From: a virus
DNA length: 57,700 nucleotides
IMG/VR virus record: IMGVR_UViG_3300035145_002905
Coordinates: 1-57,700 of that record
Direction: 5' to 3' (one strand)
Below are positions 28,013 through 37,500 of the stretch, piece by piece; within the stretch, counting starts at the first letter, position 1; each line of letters starts with the position of its first letter. The notes beneath the pieces are model-generated. The model was given only the letters and a program-made list of their open reading frames with translations. It was not told the origin of the DNA and made no database searches. The translations under genes and the position numbers were made by a program.

Positions 28013-29206
28013 ATGCCACAAGTAACAGGACAAGACGGAAGAAATCTAACATCAGCTATTCAAAATTATTTGAACCAATCTGGTGGTGCAGTTGCATCTG
28101 AACAGTTAGTTAATATTTTAAACCAATATCTGCAAGGTGGTGATAAAATCACATCTGCAGGTGGGAACATTAATAATGGAATCTTCAAAAAGTTTGGAGA
28201 GTTCGATACAGTATCAGGTAAAATAGAAGTTGTAACTACTGGTCTTTGGACTGGTGATACTGGTTCTTTAACATCATTCTATACTGCTTCAGCTCAAACA
28301 ACTGCAACAAGTGGTGATTACTATTACAATATACACAATTCAACGGCAACATCTTCAGTACAGTTCGCAGTGGCATATGGACACGTAAGTGGAAGTGGTT
28401 CGATTTCATTGGCAAATAGTGATGATGCAACATTACCTTCAAAAGCTACTTACAATCAATATAGAAGTGTACTACTTGACCAAACAGATACTTTATTTAC
28501 AGTATTAGGTTCAGATGGTACTGATTCAGTAGATATTCCAGATATCTATGTAGTTAACGTTGCAAGAGCAAGATACAAAGAATCTATGGATGCAGGTAAC
28601 TGGTCATTGAAACTTAGTGGTTCACATGCACCATTTGTTACAACTCTTATAGATAATAGTGGAAAGAAATTTTCGGATAAAGTTGGAAAAGCGGGTAGAG
28701 TATTTGATGTAGTGAGTGGTTCTCTTAATTTAGGAACTGATTCTGCTGCAACTATCTCTTCTACTACTGCTTCAAATGGACAAGGATTTGGTAAGTTTTA
28801 TCCAGACCAAGGATTAATTATCCTTAACCCAACTGCAATATCTGCTTCAATTGGTGTTGAACCAAACTTGGCAGTAAATGCAGAATATGAAAATCACAAA
28901 CAATTATTTAATGCAATTGTAGATGGTGCTGATTTCGAAGCAAGAAGAACAGAAAATGTTTCTACTTCTCATTTCTTCGTAAGAGCAACTAACAGAGAGT
29001 TCAACTACTCAAACAATCCAACGTTTATAAGTGGTTCAGATAGTTCAGTAAGATACGAGGCATTTAAGAAAGACCCTAAAGTATTTATTACTTCAGTAGG
29101 TTTATATAACGATGCTAGTGAATTATTGGCTATTGCAAAGACATCTCAACCAATTGCTAAATCATTCGATAAAGAAGTACTAATCAAAGTAAAACTTGAT
29201 TTCTAA
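28013..29206 (+). CDS. Tail structural protein with shared C-terminal module (copy 1)
   Basis: This 397-residue beta-rich protein has many Ser/Thr/Gly residues. It contains QLVNILNQYLQGGD near the start, a middle SVDIPDIYVVNVARARYKESMDAG, and ends with TSVGLYNDASELLAIAKTSQP and IKVKLDF. The last block is shared with the next gene (TSIGLYDDNSELLAIAKVARP and IKLDT), so the two proteins carry the same C-terminal module. AAAAAGGAAAAA precedes the start. A strong terminator follows. Confidence 0.65.
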   Translation: MPQVTGQDGRNLTSAIQNYLNQSGGAVASEQLVNILNQYLQGGDKITSAGGNINNGIFKKFGEFDTVSGKIEVVTTGLWTGDTGSLTSFYTASAQTTATSGDYYYNIHNSTATSSVQFAVAYGHVSGSGSISLANSDDATLPSKATYNQYRSVLLDQTDTLFTVLGSDGTDSVDIPDIYVVNVARARYKESMDAGNWSLKLSGSHAPFVTTLIDNSGKKFSDKVGKAGRVFDVVSGSLNLGTDSAATISSTTASNGQGFGKFYPDQGLIILNPTAISASIGVEPNLAVNAEYENHKQLFNAIVDGADFEARRTENVSTSHFFVRATNREFNYSNNPTFISGSDSSVRYEAFKKDPKVFITSVGLYNDASELLAIAKTSQPIAKSFDKEVLIKVKLDF

Positions 29207-29231
29207 AAAATATAGTGCTACCAAACATAAC

Positions 29232-29257
29232 AAACCCCATCGTGAATGGGGTTTTTT
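29232..29257 (+). terminator. Intrinsic terminator
   Basis: AAACCCCAT at 29232-29240 pairs with ATGGGGTTT at 29246-29254 across a 5-nt loop and is followed by more T residues. It ends the unit of 27371-29206. Confidence 0.9.
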
Positions 29258-29265
29258 ATTTCAGT

Positions 29266-29277
29266 ATATTTATATAA
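29266..29277 (+). promoter_or_regulatory. Late-promoter-like element (ATATTTATATAA)
   Basis: The element starts 9 nt behind the terminator and ends 9 nt before ATG 29287, with AAAGGA overlapping its end as ribosome site. This placement between terminator and gene is strong evidence that it is a promoter. Confidence 0.7.
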
Positions 29278-29286
29278 AGGAATATT

Positions 29287-30444
29287 ATGTTTAAAAAGAT
29301 ACCACAAGACCAAATAGTACGAAGAACATTTGAAGTTAATAAAGATGTAAGATTAACTCAAGATGATGTTGACGTATATCAAGTGTATGGTGTGAGCGGC
29401 TCATACGATGCAGATACCGACCCTGTCGTTGGGGCATCTGGTAGTTTTCCTGGTTATTCGGTAAGAGGTATTTATAACTCAACAAAAGCAAAATATTATA
29501 ACCCATCTGCTTCATTATTTGAATATGGTGGTGGGTTTACCAAAAATCAAGTATATGTACAAAATGCACCAACTACAATGAGTGTTCTCTCATTTAGGGC
29601 GTGTGTTAAAGGTGAAGCTATATTACCAGGTTCATTTCAATTACAAGATAATACCACAGGACTAACAGTTGTTGATTCAGAAACTTCTACAACAATAACA
29701 AATGAATCACCAGAATACTTAGTAGAATCATTTGATTTTTCTACTGGTGAGGTAATATTAGCCGATAGTTCAAGCACTGAACTGTATATAGAATCTATTG
29801 ATTTTAATACTGGTGAAGTAGAGATATCATACAATGGTGTATTAGAATCACCAAACCCAACATTAACAACGTTAAATGGATTAAACAGTAAATTATCATT
29901 TTCAACACCATTAACAATACTAGACCAAGTAGCTGGAGCAACAGTTTCATATGGACAGTTATTCCAACAAAGTGGTGATTTAATTCTTGATACTGGTGAA
30001 AATCCAGATTTGTTACAAGATTTTGAATTAAATTTTAAATCAACAACAACAATATCAGAATTAGAAGTTTTAGTTAGTGTAGAACCAGGTGAGTTTACTA
30101 CATCAACTAATCCAACTGCAGTTGATTATTTCAATATTACAACATCATCTTTTGAACATACACAAACAGATGAAAGAGGAAATCCTCTAGTAGAAGTTAT
30201 CAAAAACTTTACTCCTAGAAAAAAATCCTATATTTATAGTAGCTATGGAAACGCCACAGGTAGTTTTGATGACTACGATGTGAGTAGTTCATTAGACCCG
30301 ACAGGTTCTTATTTAACTACATATGTTACTTCCATAGGGTTATATGATGATAATTCGGAATTACTTGCTATTGCAAAAGTTGCAAGACCAGTAAAATTAT
30401 TACCCGATTATCCAATAAACTTTTTAATAAAATTGGACACATAA
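29287..30444 (+). CDS. Tail structural protein with shared C-terminal module (copy 2)
   Basis: This 385-residue beta-rich protein has an internal short repeat, ESFDFSTGEVILADSSSTEL then ESIDFNTGEVEISYNG at about 147-185, that looks like a duplicated beta-hairpin. Its end, TSIGLYDDNSELLAIAKVARP then FLIKLDT, matches the end of the preceding protein. The shared module is probably a docking or trimerisation domain. An internal TATATTTATA at 30229-30238 resembles the late element and could serve the two small genes downstream. Own promoter and ribosome site are present. Confidence 0.65.
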   Translation: MFKKIPQDQIVRRTFEVNKDVRLTQDDVDVYQVYGVSGSYDADTDPVVGASGSFPGYSVRGIYNSTKAKYYNPSASLFEYGGGFTKNQVYVQNAPTTMSVLSFRACVKGEAILPGSFQLQDNTTGLTVVDSETSTTITNESPEYLVESFDFSTGEVILADSSSTELYIESIDFNTGEVEISYNGVLESPNPTLTTLNGLNSKLSFSTPLTILDQVAGATVSYGQLFQQSGDLILDTGENPDLLQDFELNFKSTTTISELEVLVSVEPGEFTTSTNPTAVDYFNITTSSFEHTQTDERGNPLVEVIKNFTPRKKSYIYSSYGNATGSFDDYDVSSSLDPTGSYLTTYVTSIGLYDDNSELLAIAKVARPVKLLPDYPINFLIKLDT

Positions 30445-30446
30445 TT

Positions 30447-30626
30447 ATGGCTTATCAAATTTTAGATGTAAATCAAAACGTATTAGAAACAGTAGAAGAT
30501 ATTCAAGCATGGTTAGATGAAAAGGGTGATGGCCCTTGGTTTGCTTACGATGACGGAATATTTGAAAGACCTGAAATAGCTGGTGATGAAGCAGTTAGAG
30601 TATTTAAACTAGTAGAGGAAGAATAA
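30447..30626 (+). CDS. 59-residue acidic protein, unknown
   Basis: ATG at 30447, 2 nt behind the previous stop; TAA at 30624-30626. The protein starts MAYQILDVNQNVLETVEDIQ, is acidic, and has a Trp-rich centre (AWLDEKGDGPWFAY). No family was recognised. Tight packing in the late unit supports it as a real gene. Confidence 0.6.
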   Translation: MAYQILDVNQNVLETVEDIQAWLDEKGDGPWFAYDDGIFERPEIAGDEAVRVFKLVEEE

Positions 30627-30627
30627 A

Positions 30628-30807
30628 ATGGCATCAATAGAAGATTTATATAAAGGTTCAGATTTTTCTAAACTACCAAACAAAGGTGGAGATAAAACTC
30701 CTATCGAATTAGATGGTGGAAAAGATTTGAGAAAAGAATCAAACTTAGAAAAAGCAAGAGGTGGTAAAGTAAACCTCTCAAAATACTCTGATACAGTAAA
30801 ACGATAG
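30628..30807 (+). CDS. 59-residue charged protein, unknown
   Basis: ATG at 30628, 1 nt behind the previous stop; TAG at 30805-30807. It starts MASIEDLYKGSDFSKLPNKG and is mixed-charge, Gly- and Lys-rich, probably disordered. No family was recognised. It is packed between late genes. Confidence 0.55.
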   Translation: MASIEDLYKGSDFSKLPNKGGDKTPIELDGGKDLRKESNLEKARGGKVNLSKYSDTVKR

Positions 30808-30810
30808 TAC

Positions 30811-31368
30811 TTGGCTTTTTTATCATCAGATAAATGGTTATACGTCCATGTACCTAAAACAGGAGGTACATCGATATCTCATGTTTTACAAAATCATGAA
30901 TGTAGTATTCTTTCAACTCATGGACGATTAAATTCTCAAAGAAACTTAGGAAGTAAATTTGTATTTGGATTTGTTAGAAATCCATTTACTAGATTTGCAT
31001 CTTTATATTACTCATATATAAGAGAGAATGGTAAAGTTTCTATTGAAGAATTTATACAATCGCATGAAGAATGGGATTACTTCTTCGATACTCAAACTGA
31101 TTGGTTAGAGTACAATGGAAAATTAGATAGGGTGGACTATATAGGTAAATACGAAAACCTCAGTTCAGATTTAAAAATTATCTCAAAAAGTATTGATATA
31201 GATTTGAATAATATTCCACTTTTAAACTACAATAACGTAAGAAATACATATTCAGATATGTATGATTTTTACAAAAAAAGATGTTACACAAATCCAAAGG
31301 TTGTACAATTCGTGAGAAACAAGTACAGAGAGGATTTTAAAAATTTTGACTATGGGATGGCACTTTGA
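30811..31368 (+). CDS. Sulfotransferase family protein
   Basis: This 185-residue protein has both PAPS-binding signatures: the 5' phosphosulfate loop VPKTGGTS at 14-21 and the 3' phosphate block RNPFTRFASLY at 56-66. It resembles carbohydrate (heparan-type) sulfotransferases in minimal form. It would move sulfate from PAPS to a sugar hydroxyl. The start must be TTG at 30811: a stop (TAG) is in frame 6 nt upstream and no early in-frame ATG exists. It probably modifies host or virion glycans, together with the second sulfotransferase-like gene at 31741. Confidence 0.82.
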   Translation: MAFLSSDKWLYVHVPKTGGTSISHVLQNHECSILSTHGRLNSQRNLGSKFVFGFVRNPFTRFASLYYSYIRENGKVSIEEFIQSHEEWDYFFDTQTDWLEYNGKLDRVDYIGKYENLSSDLKIISKSIDIDLNNIPLLNYNNVRNTYSDMYDFYKKRCYTNPKVVQFVRNKYREDFKNFDYGMAL

Positions 31369-31744
31369 GGGTAGACCAGTAACAGAGATTTCTGATATGC
31401 CCGAAGGAACTATTGGATTCATTTATATGATAACCAATAAAGATACCAATGAATTTTACATAGGTAAAAAATCATTATATTCACACAGAACTCTTCCACC
31501 ACTAAAAGGATATAAAAGAAAAAGAAAAGTAATTAAAGAATCAAAATGGAGAGATTACTCTTCTTCAAACAAATCAGTACAAGAGTGGACTGATGTTTAC
31601 AAAAAAATCTTAAAATACTGTAAATCCAAAAAAGCTCTAACTTACTACGAACTAAAAGAACAATTTAGACACGAGTGTTTAGAACGAGAAGAATCACTAA
31701 ACGATAATTTATTAGGTAAGTTTTTCAAAAAAGATTTAGAATGA
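31346..31744 (+). CDS. GIY-YIG-like nuclease
   Basis: This 132-residue protein contains GFIYMITN at 24-31 and FYIGKKS at 37-43, the two halves of a GIY-YIG nuclease core, followed by a conserved phage block (SKWRDYSSSNKSV and KALTYYELKEQF) and ending LLGKFFKKDL. Such proteins are common small free-standing nucleases in T4-like phages, but a homing function is not shown. It overlaps the sulfotransferase gene by 23 nt; a second in-frame ATG at 31352 is possible. It is inserted between two sulfotransferase-like genes. Confidence 0.8.
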   Translation: MTMGWHFEGRPVTEISDMPEGTIGFIYMITNKDTNEFYIGKKSLYSHRTLPPLKGYKRKRKVIKESKWRDYSSSNKSVQEWTDVYKKILKYCKSKKALTYYELKEQFRHECLEREESLNDNLLGKFFKKDLE

Positions 31745-32277
31745 ACATATTAATAGTTGCCCATGTAAGATGTGGGGGTCAATATTTTAATCGATTCCTT
31801 TCTGAAAAATATAATTTAGAATTTATACACGAACCAAGAAGAAATATTAAATGGGGACATCATTATCATAACTCATGTGTAAAGATATGTATCCACCACC
31901 ACGATATGAAGGATGTAGTCGAGTTTTCTAAGAAATTTGATTATGTGTTCTTATTGAGTAGAAAAAATACCTTAGAACATCTACAATCATGCATTGCACT
32001 ATATAGAAATACAACAAAGAAAAATAAAGGTAATTGGCATACAAATTGGATTTGGGATGATAGTATGTGGTTAGATAAAAAATGGGTAAATCTAGCTGAA
32101 GAGGGGATTGAGGATTTAAATAAAAACTTACAGAAATTATCCAAATTATTAGATACAGAAATAATTATGTACGAAGATTTGTATTACAATACAGAATCAG
32201 TAAATCTGAAAGGATTAGAGTTTAAACCAGATACTAATAGAAAATTACGAAAAATTAAAGAACGCAAAATATTTTAA
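31741..32277 (+). CDS. Sulfotransferase-like protein
   Basis: This 178-residue protein starts MNILIVAHVRCGGQYFNRFL, like the P-loop start of phage sulfotransferases but with RCGGQ in place of the usual R-GS/T loop. LLSRKNTLEHLQSCIALYRN at about 75-94 resembles the 3'-phosphate-binding block. If active it would transfer sulfate from PAPS, but the altered loop leaves that uncertain. It overlaps the nuclease gene by 4 nt. It ends just before the promoter of the replication genes. Confidence 0.55.
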   Translation: MNILIVAHVRCGGQYFNRFLSEKYNLEFIHEPRRNIKWGHHYHNSCVKICIHHHDMKDVVEFSKKFDYVFLLSRKNTLEHLQSCIALYRNTTKKNKGNWHTNWIWDDSMWLDKKWVNLAEEGIEDLNKNLQKLSKLLDTEIIMYEDLYYNTESVNLKGLEFKPDTNRKLRKIKERKIF

Positions 32278-32284
32278 AAATGCC

Positions 32285-32315
32285 TTGGAGCTTTAAAATA
32301 TTTTTTGTATATTAG
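32285..32315 (+). promoter_or_regulatory. Promoter ahead of the primase gene (TTG-N20-TATATTAG)
   Basis: TTG at 32285-32287 and TATATTAG at 32308-32315 are 20 nt apart. The upstream 19 nt AAAAATGCCTTGGAGCTTT are identical to 6938-6956 ahead of the lysozyme-like gene. The primase ATG at 32336 is 20 nt downstream. Confidence 0.72.
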
Positions 32316-32335
32316 CTCTGTATATTGTATAAATT

Positions 32336-33274
32336 ATGCTTTCACAACGCGATAAATCAGTTATAATCAACATATTAGATGATATACTTGGTGTTGGTAC
32401 ATCATTAAAAGGAGATGAACAAGCACACCATTGTCCATTTTGTCATCACCATAAGAAAAAGTTACAAATAAACTTGAATACACAACAATGGCATTGTTGG
32501 GTTTGTGATGCAAAAGGTAAAAAGATTCAAACTCTTTTAAAACGTTTGCATGTTGATTCAAAAAGGATACGAAAAGTTTTTGAAATATATGGAGATGATT
32601 ACATCGTTTCTACAACTACCGAAGAAGAAAAGGTAGAACTAAGGTTACCATCAGAATTTAAATCACTATTGGTAAAACCGAAAGGTTTGAATCCATTATA
32701 CAGAAAGGTGGTACAATATGCAAAAGACAGAGGTCTTACTAAAGAAGATATTATTCGTTATAATATTGGGTATTGTGATACTGGTATGTACTCCAATCGT
32801 ATTATTATTCCGAGTTATGATGGAGATAATAGACTCAATTACTTCATCGCACGGTCTGTATTCTCTGAAGAAAAGTTTAAATACAAAAATCCGCCGGTAT
32901 CGAAGAATGTTACGATATTCGAGAATCAGATTAATTGGAATGAACCTATTACATTATGTGAAGGAGTGTTTGATGCGATGAGTATCAAAAGAAATGCTAT
33001 TCCTCTTTTGGGTAAATTTATTCCAAAAACTTTAATGGATAGTATATATAAAAAAGGGATAAAGGAAATAAAGATTATTTTAGATAAAGATGCTCAATCA
33101 CAGGCACTTTATTATGTAAATTATTTTATGAATAATGGAATAACTGTTACAAACGTTTTACCTACCGAAAAAGATGCTGGAGAGATGGGATTCTCAAAAG
33201 TAAATCAAAAATTAAAAGATACTAAAAAAACTGCATTTGAAGATGTGGTGTTACAAAAATTAAAAGGTTTATGA
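32336..33274 (+). CDS. 61: DNA primase (T4 gp61/DnaG-like)
   Basis: This 312-residue protein is a DnaG-type primase. A four-Cys zinc finger (Cys33, Cys36, Cys54 and Cys57; HCPFCHHHKK then WHCWVCDAKG) is at the N-terminus, and a TOPRIM domain with LCEGVFDAMSI at about 206-216 and ILDKDAQS at about 246-253 supplies the acidic metal-binding residues. It makes RNA primers for lagging-strand synthesis. No helicase part is fused. It overlaps the next gene by 4 nt and leads the unit that ends with the gp47/46 fusion. Confidence 0.93.
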   Translation: MLSQRDKSVIINILDDILGVGTSLKGDEQAHHCPFCHHHKKKLQINLNTQQWHCWVCDAKGKKIQTLLKRLHVDSKRIRKVFEIYGDDYIVSTTTEEEKVELRLPSEFKSLLVKPKGLNPLYRKVVQYAKDRGLTKEDIIRYNIGYCDTGMYSNRIIIPSYDGDNRLNYFIARSVFSEEKFKYKNPPVSKNVTIFENQINWNEPITLCEGVFDAMSIKRNAIPLLGKFIPKTLMDSIYKKGIKEIKIILDKDAQSQALYYVNYFMNNGITVTNVLPTEKDAGEMGFSKVNQKLKDTKKTAFEDVVLQKLKGL

Positions 33275-34506
33275 TATACACTTTAGAGAAACCGTATAAT
33301 CAAGGATTATATGTAGGGTGGACTGAGTTTTTAAAATCAACTAACATACCATATGAAACTTTAGTTGATAATACATTGGAACAAGATGTAGAGTTTGAAA
33401 GTTTCATGTCATTTCAACATAATATTGATTTTATAAATGAAAAAGTAAAAAAAGAAAATACTTTGATAATAGATTCTTCTTATTTTAGAAGAGAAGATGG
33501 TTCATGGCTTAACTTTCCACAAATAAATGAGTGGTGTAAAAAACTAAATTCAGATAATATAATCGTAATGCATCCCGATACTGGTTATTCACCAGATGAG
33601 GCATATAATGAAAATGGAGTAAAGGTATTAACTCCAACATATAAATTAGAAGAATGGGATGATAATAAATTACAAAGTAACTATAACTTTTATATTTGTA
33701 ATGGGGCATATCAATCTTTAAAATGGTTGGCATCAATTATCTTTGAAAGATATAAAGAAATGTTAAGAGCAAAAAAATTCTTATCATATAATGGAGTTTA
33801 TAAAATTCATAGAACATTAATCCAAAAAACATTAGAAGATAATGATTTAATGAAAGATACTTTCTTTTCATACAATGCATATAATATCTTAGATGAAAAC
33901 TGTAATCACAACTATGAATTTGATGTAGATTATAATAATTTTACAGAGACACTTTATGGACACAATTCAAAATATCATAATGTAAAAGATTTTAGAGAAA
34001 AAGAAGTATTACCATATTATAGTAAAGAAGAACACGAAAAATTATTAAAAAAATTACCAGTAGTTTTAGATTATATTCCAAACCTTTCAAATGTAGACCA
34101 ATATGCTTTTACATTACCATATACTTCAAATGCATATGTAGAAATTATTGGGTGTACTAGTTTGAATGGTAATGGGAATGAAATTTATACTTCTGAAAAA
34201 ATATTTAAACCATTCATGTCATATCTAATTCCTATCTTTATAGGTCAAAGAGGATTATTGACATTATTAAAAAAACTTGGATTTGAATTAGAGTTTGATG
34301 GGTTAGTAGATATAAGTTATGATTCTATTGAATGTAACTTAGAAAGAACCAAACAGGCACTAGAAAATGTAAAAAGAATTGGAGAATTTTCAATTGCAGA
34401 ATTACATAACAACTATCACAGACATCGTGAAAAGTTAATCCACAATAATAAATTAATGAAAGAACTCTACACAAAACAAGTAGATTCATTTAAGCAAATA
34501 ATATGA
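33271..34506 (+). CDS. Glycosyltransferase-like protein (EKxxKP family)
   Basis: This 411-residue protein has no clear N-terminal family motif, but the C-terminal SEKIFKPFMSYLIPIFIG at about 308-325 matches TEKTLKPIMNLHPFFVVG in 52248-53618 and a similar block in 2927-5059. This E-K-x-x-K-P motif followed by a hydrophobic strand is like the sugar-nucleotide-binding end of some GT-B or fucosyltransferase-type enzymes. Its place between primase and recombination genes is unusual for a glycosyltransferase, so DNA-base glucosylation is worth considering, but there is no direct evidence. Confidence 0.5.
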   Translation: MIYTLEKPYNQGLYVGWTEFLKSTNIPYETLVDNTLEQDVEFESFMSFQHNIDFINEKVKKENTLIIDSSYFRREDGSWLNFPQINEWCKKLNSDNIIVMHPDTGYSPDEAYNENGVKVLTPTYKLEEWDDNKLQSNYNFYICNGAYQSLKWLASIIFERYKEMLRAKKFLSYNGVYKIHRTLIQKTLEDNDLMKDTFFSYNAYNILDENCNHNYEFDVDYNNFTETLYGHNSKYHNVKDFREKEVLPYYSKEEHEKLLKKLPVVLDYIPNLSNVDQYAFTLPYTSNAYVEIIGCTSLNGNGNEIYTSEKIFKPFMSYLIPIFIGQRGLLTLLKKLGFELEFDGLVDISYDSIECNLERTKQALENVKRIGEFSIAELHNNYHRHREKLIHNNKLMKELYTKQVDSFKQII

Positions 34507-37500
34507 TAATTAACAAAGTTTATCACTTGGCAGATTTACATATTCGTAATCTCCAAAGACACAAAGAATATAAAATTATATTCAAAAAGTTTTTAAAACA
34601 AGTTAAAGAAGATAATATCCAAGATTCTGTTATCTACATAGCAGGGGATATTGCACATGCCAAAACTGAAATGTCTCCAGAGTTGGTTCATCAGATAAGT
34701 TGGTTTCTTACTGAATGTGCAAAGTTAAGAGAGACAATAATAATAACAGGTAACCACGATTGTAACCTAAATAATTCCCACAGACTAGATGTACTCACGC
34801 CAATTATCGAAAATTTGGGAAATAATCGAATTCATTATCTTCGTGATACTGGTGTCTATAATATTCATAATCTTACTTTTGTTGTCTATTCTATATTGGA
34901 TAACAAGGAAAATTGGCCTAAAGGAGATACCATTGATGGAGAAAATAAAATCGTTTTATTTCATGGACCAGTAAACAAAGCTCAAACTGATATCGGCTAT
35001 ACCGTCTCCTCTAATTCTTTTCAAGTAGATATGTTTGATGGATACGATATGGCCATGTTGGGTGATATTCACAAAAGACAAACCTTTGGTGAAGGATACG
35101 AGTGGGTTGCATATGCTGGTTCTATGATTCAACAAAATCATGGTGAGTTGCTTGAGAATCATGGATATTTACTTTGGGATATTCCAACACGAACTTTTAC
35201 AGAACATCACATACATAACGATTATGGATTCTTAACAGTTGATGTAATTGAAGGAAAAATACCACAATGGGTTTACGATGAGGTTGGAACAAAACTTCCA
35301 AAACATCCAAGATTAAGATTAAGATTTACAAAGACAGAACCAAGTGATATGAAAAGATGTATCACCGAACTTAAAAAATTATTTAAAGTTCAAGAGGTTA
35401 CTGTTACACGAACAGATACAATCGGTCAACTTAAAACCAATACAAAAGTAAACAAAAATATTGTTGGTAACGTTAGAGAAGAGACCTTTCAGAATCAGTT
35501 AATTAGAGATTACTTAGAAAGACAATATCTATTAGAATCAGATGAACTAGATAAGATACAAGAAATAAATACAGAACTAAATTCTCAGTTCTCGAATCAC
35601 GAATTTGCTGAGAACATTCTATGGACACCAAAAGAGTTTGAGTTTTCTAATATGTTCTCTTATGGTGAAAACAACTTAGTAAGGTTTGATAGAGCACAAG
35701 GTATCGTTGGTATCTTTGCACCAAACGCAAGTGGTAAATCATCTCTTTTCGATGCACTATCATTTTGTATCTATGATAAAACATCTCGTACTACATCATC
35801 TAAAAACATCCTTAATAATCGAAAGGATAAGTTCTACTGTAAGTTTAACTTTGAGATAGATGGAATTAACTTTTACATAGAAAGAACTGCTAAATGGACA
35901 AGAAGAGGTACTAATCTAAAGGTAGATGTAAACTTTTGGAAAGAAGATAGTGGAGTGATAGAATCACTTAATGGAGAACAACGAAGAGAAACTAACAAGA
36001 ATATTGAAAAGTATTTAGGTAAGTTTGAGGATTTTGTTTTAACAACACTTTCACTACAAGGAAACAATGCACTATTCATTGATAAATCACAATCGGAAAG
36101 AAAAGAAACTCTTTCTCAATTTATAGGGGTAGATATCTTTGATAAACTATATCAAGTTGCAAGTGACCAAAACAGAGATAATGCAACACTTATCAGAAAG
36201 TTCAAGTCTGACGATTTTACGACAAAACTTGCCGACATCGATACACAATTAAAAACCGATAAAAACGATTACAAACTTTTAGAGATAAATCAAAAGGCAT
36301 TAGTTGAAGAAGAAGAAGTTTTAAATAAAAGGATTATATCTCTAAATGAGAAAATTGTAAAGTTACATTCAGATAGCGGAGTATCGATAGATGAATTAGA
36401 AAAAAGATTAAAAATCCTTCAAAAGAAAAAAGAAGATATCCAAACTCAAAAATCATCTATTCAAGATAGAATTACTTATAGAGAAGAATTACAAATTGAA
36501 TTAGATGAAATCTTAGATAAATTTGATGAAGAAGATTTAGAAGAAGGAATTGGTACTTTAAGACAATTAAAAGGAAACGTTTCTAATATTGAAGGTGAAG
36601 TAGAAAAAGTTAATATTAAATTAGAATCTTTACATGAAAGAAAAGACCACTTAGATTCTCATAAATATAATGAGGATTGTGATATCTGTATGGAAAACTC
36701 TAAATCTATTTTGGAAACAAAAGAAAAAGTAGAATCTGAAATAAAAGAAAAAAAATCAGAATTACAATCTTTTGAAAAAGAAAAATTAGAATTAAATATT
36801 GAAATAGATTCTTTAAAGGGTTATGAAAAAGAGTGGAAAAACTTCCAAGAGGCAAAAGAAAAAGAAGATAAGATTGATAGAGAGATAAGTGGACTTATCA
36901 ACAAGTTATCAACAATCGAAACTGAAGAATTACGAAATTTACAACAACTTACTCAACAAGAGCAACTTATTGAGGAATATTATAAGAACGAAAAGCAGAT
37001 TAACAAGAACAAGGAAATCAGAGATGAGATTAGTGGAGTAAGAGAAAAACTTGGTACTGTTAAAGATGAACTCAAAGGATACAACACAGATATTCTTAAA
37101 TTGAATGGTAAGATTTCTGCTCTTCAAAATCAAAAAGAAACTATTGAAGATAGAATATCTGAAGTTAAAACTTTGGAATCGCAAAGTAAATTATATGATT
37201 ACTATTTAAACGCATTAAGTAGAGATGGTGTATCTTATGAATTGATTGAAAAGGCATTACCAATGTTGGAAGGTGAAGTAAACAACATCTTAGGACAGAT
37301 TGTAGAGTTTGGAATGCAGTTAGAGATTGATGGTAAGAACATTAATGCATATCTTGTATATGGAGACCAGAGATGGAGTTTGGAAATGTGTAGTGGTATG
37401 GAAAGGTTTATTAGTGGTTTAGCAATTAGAGTTGCTCTAATTAATGTATGTAACCTACCAAGACCTAATTTCCTTGTGATAGATGAAGGATTCGGTACAT

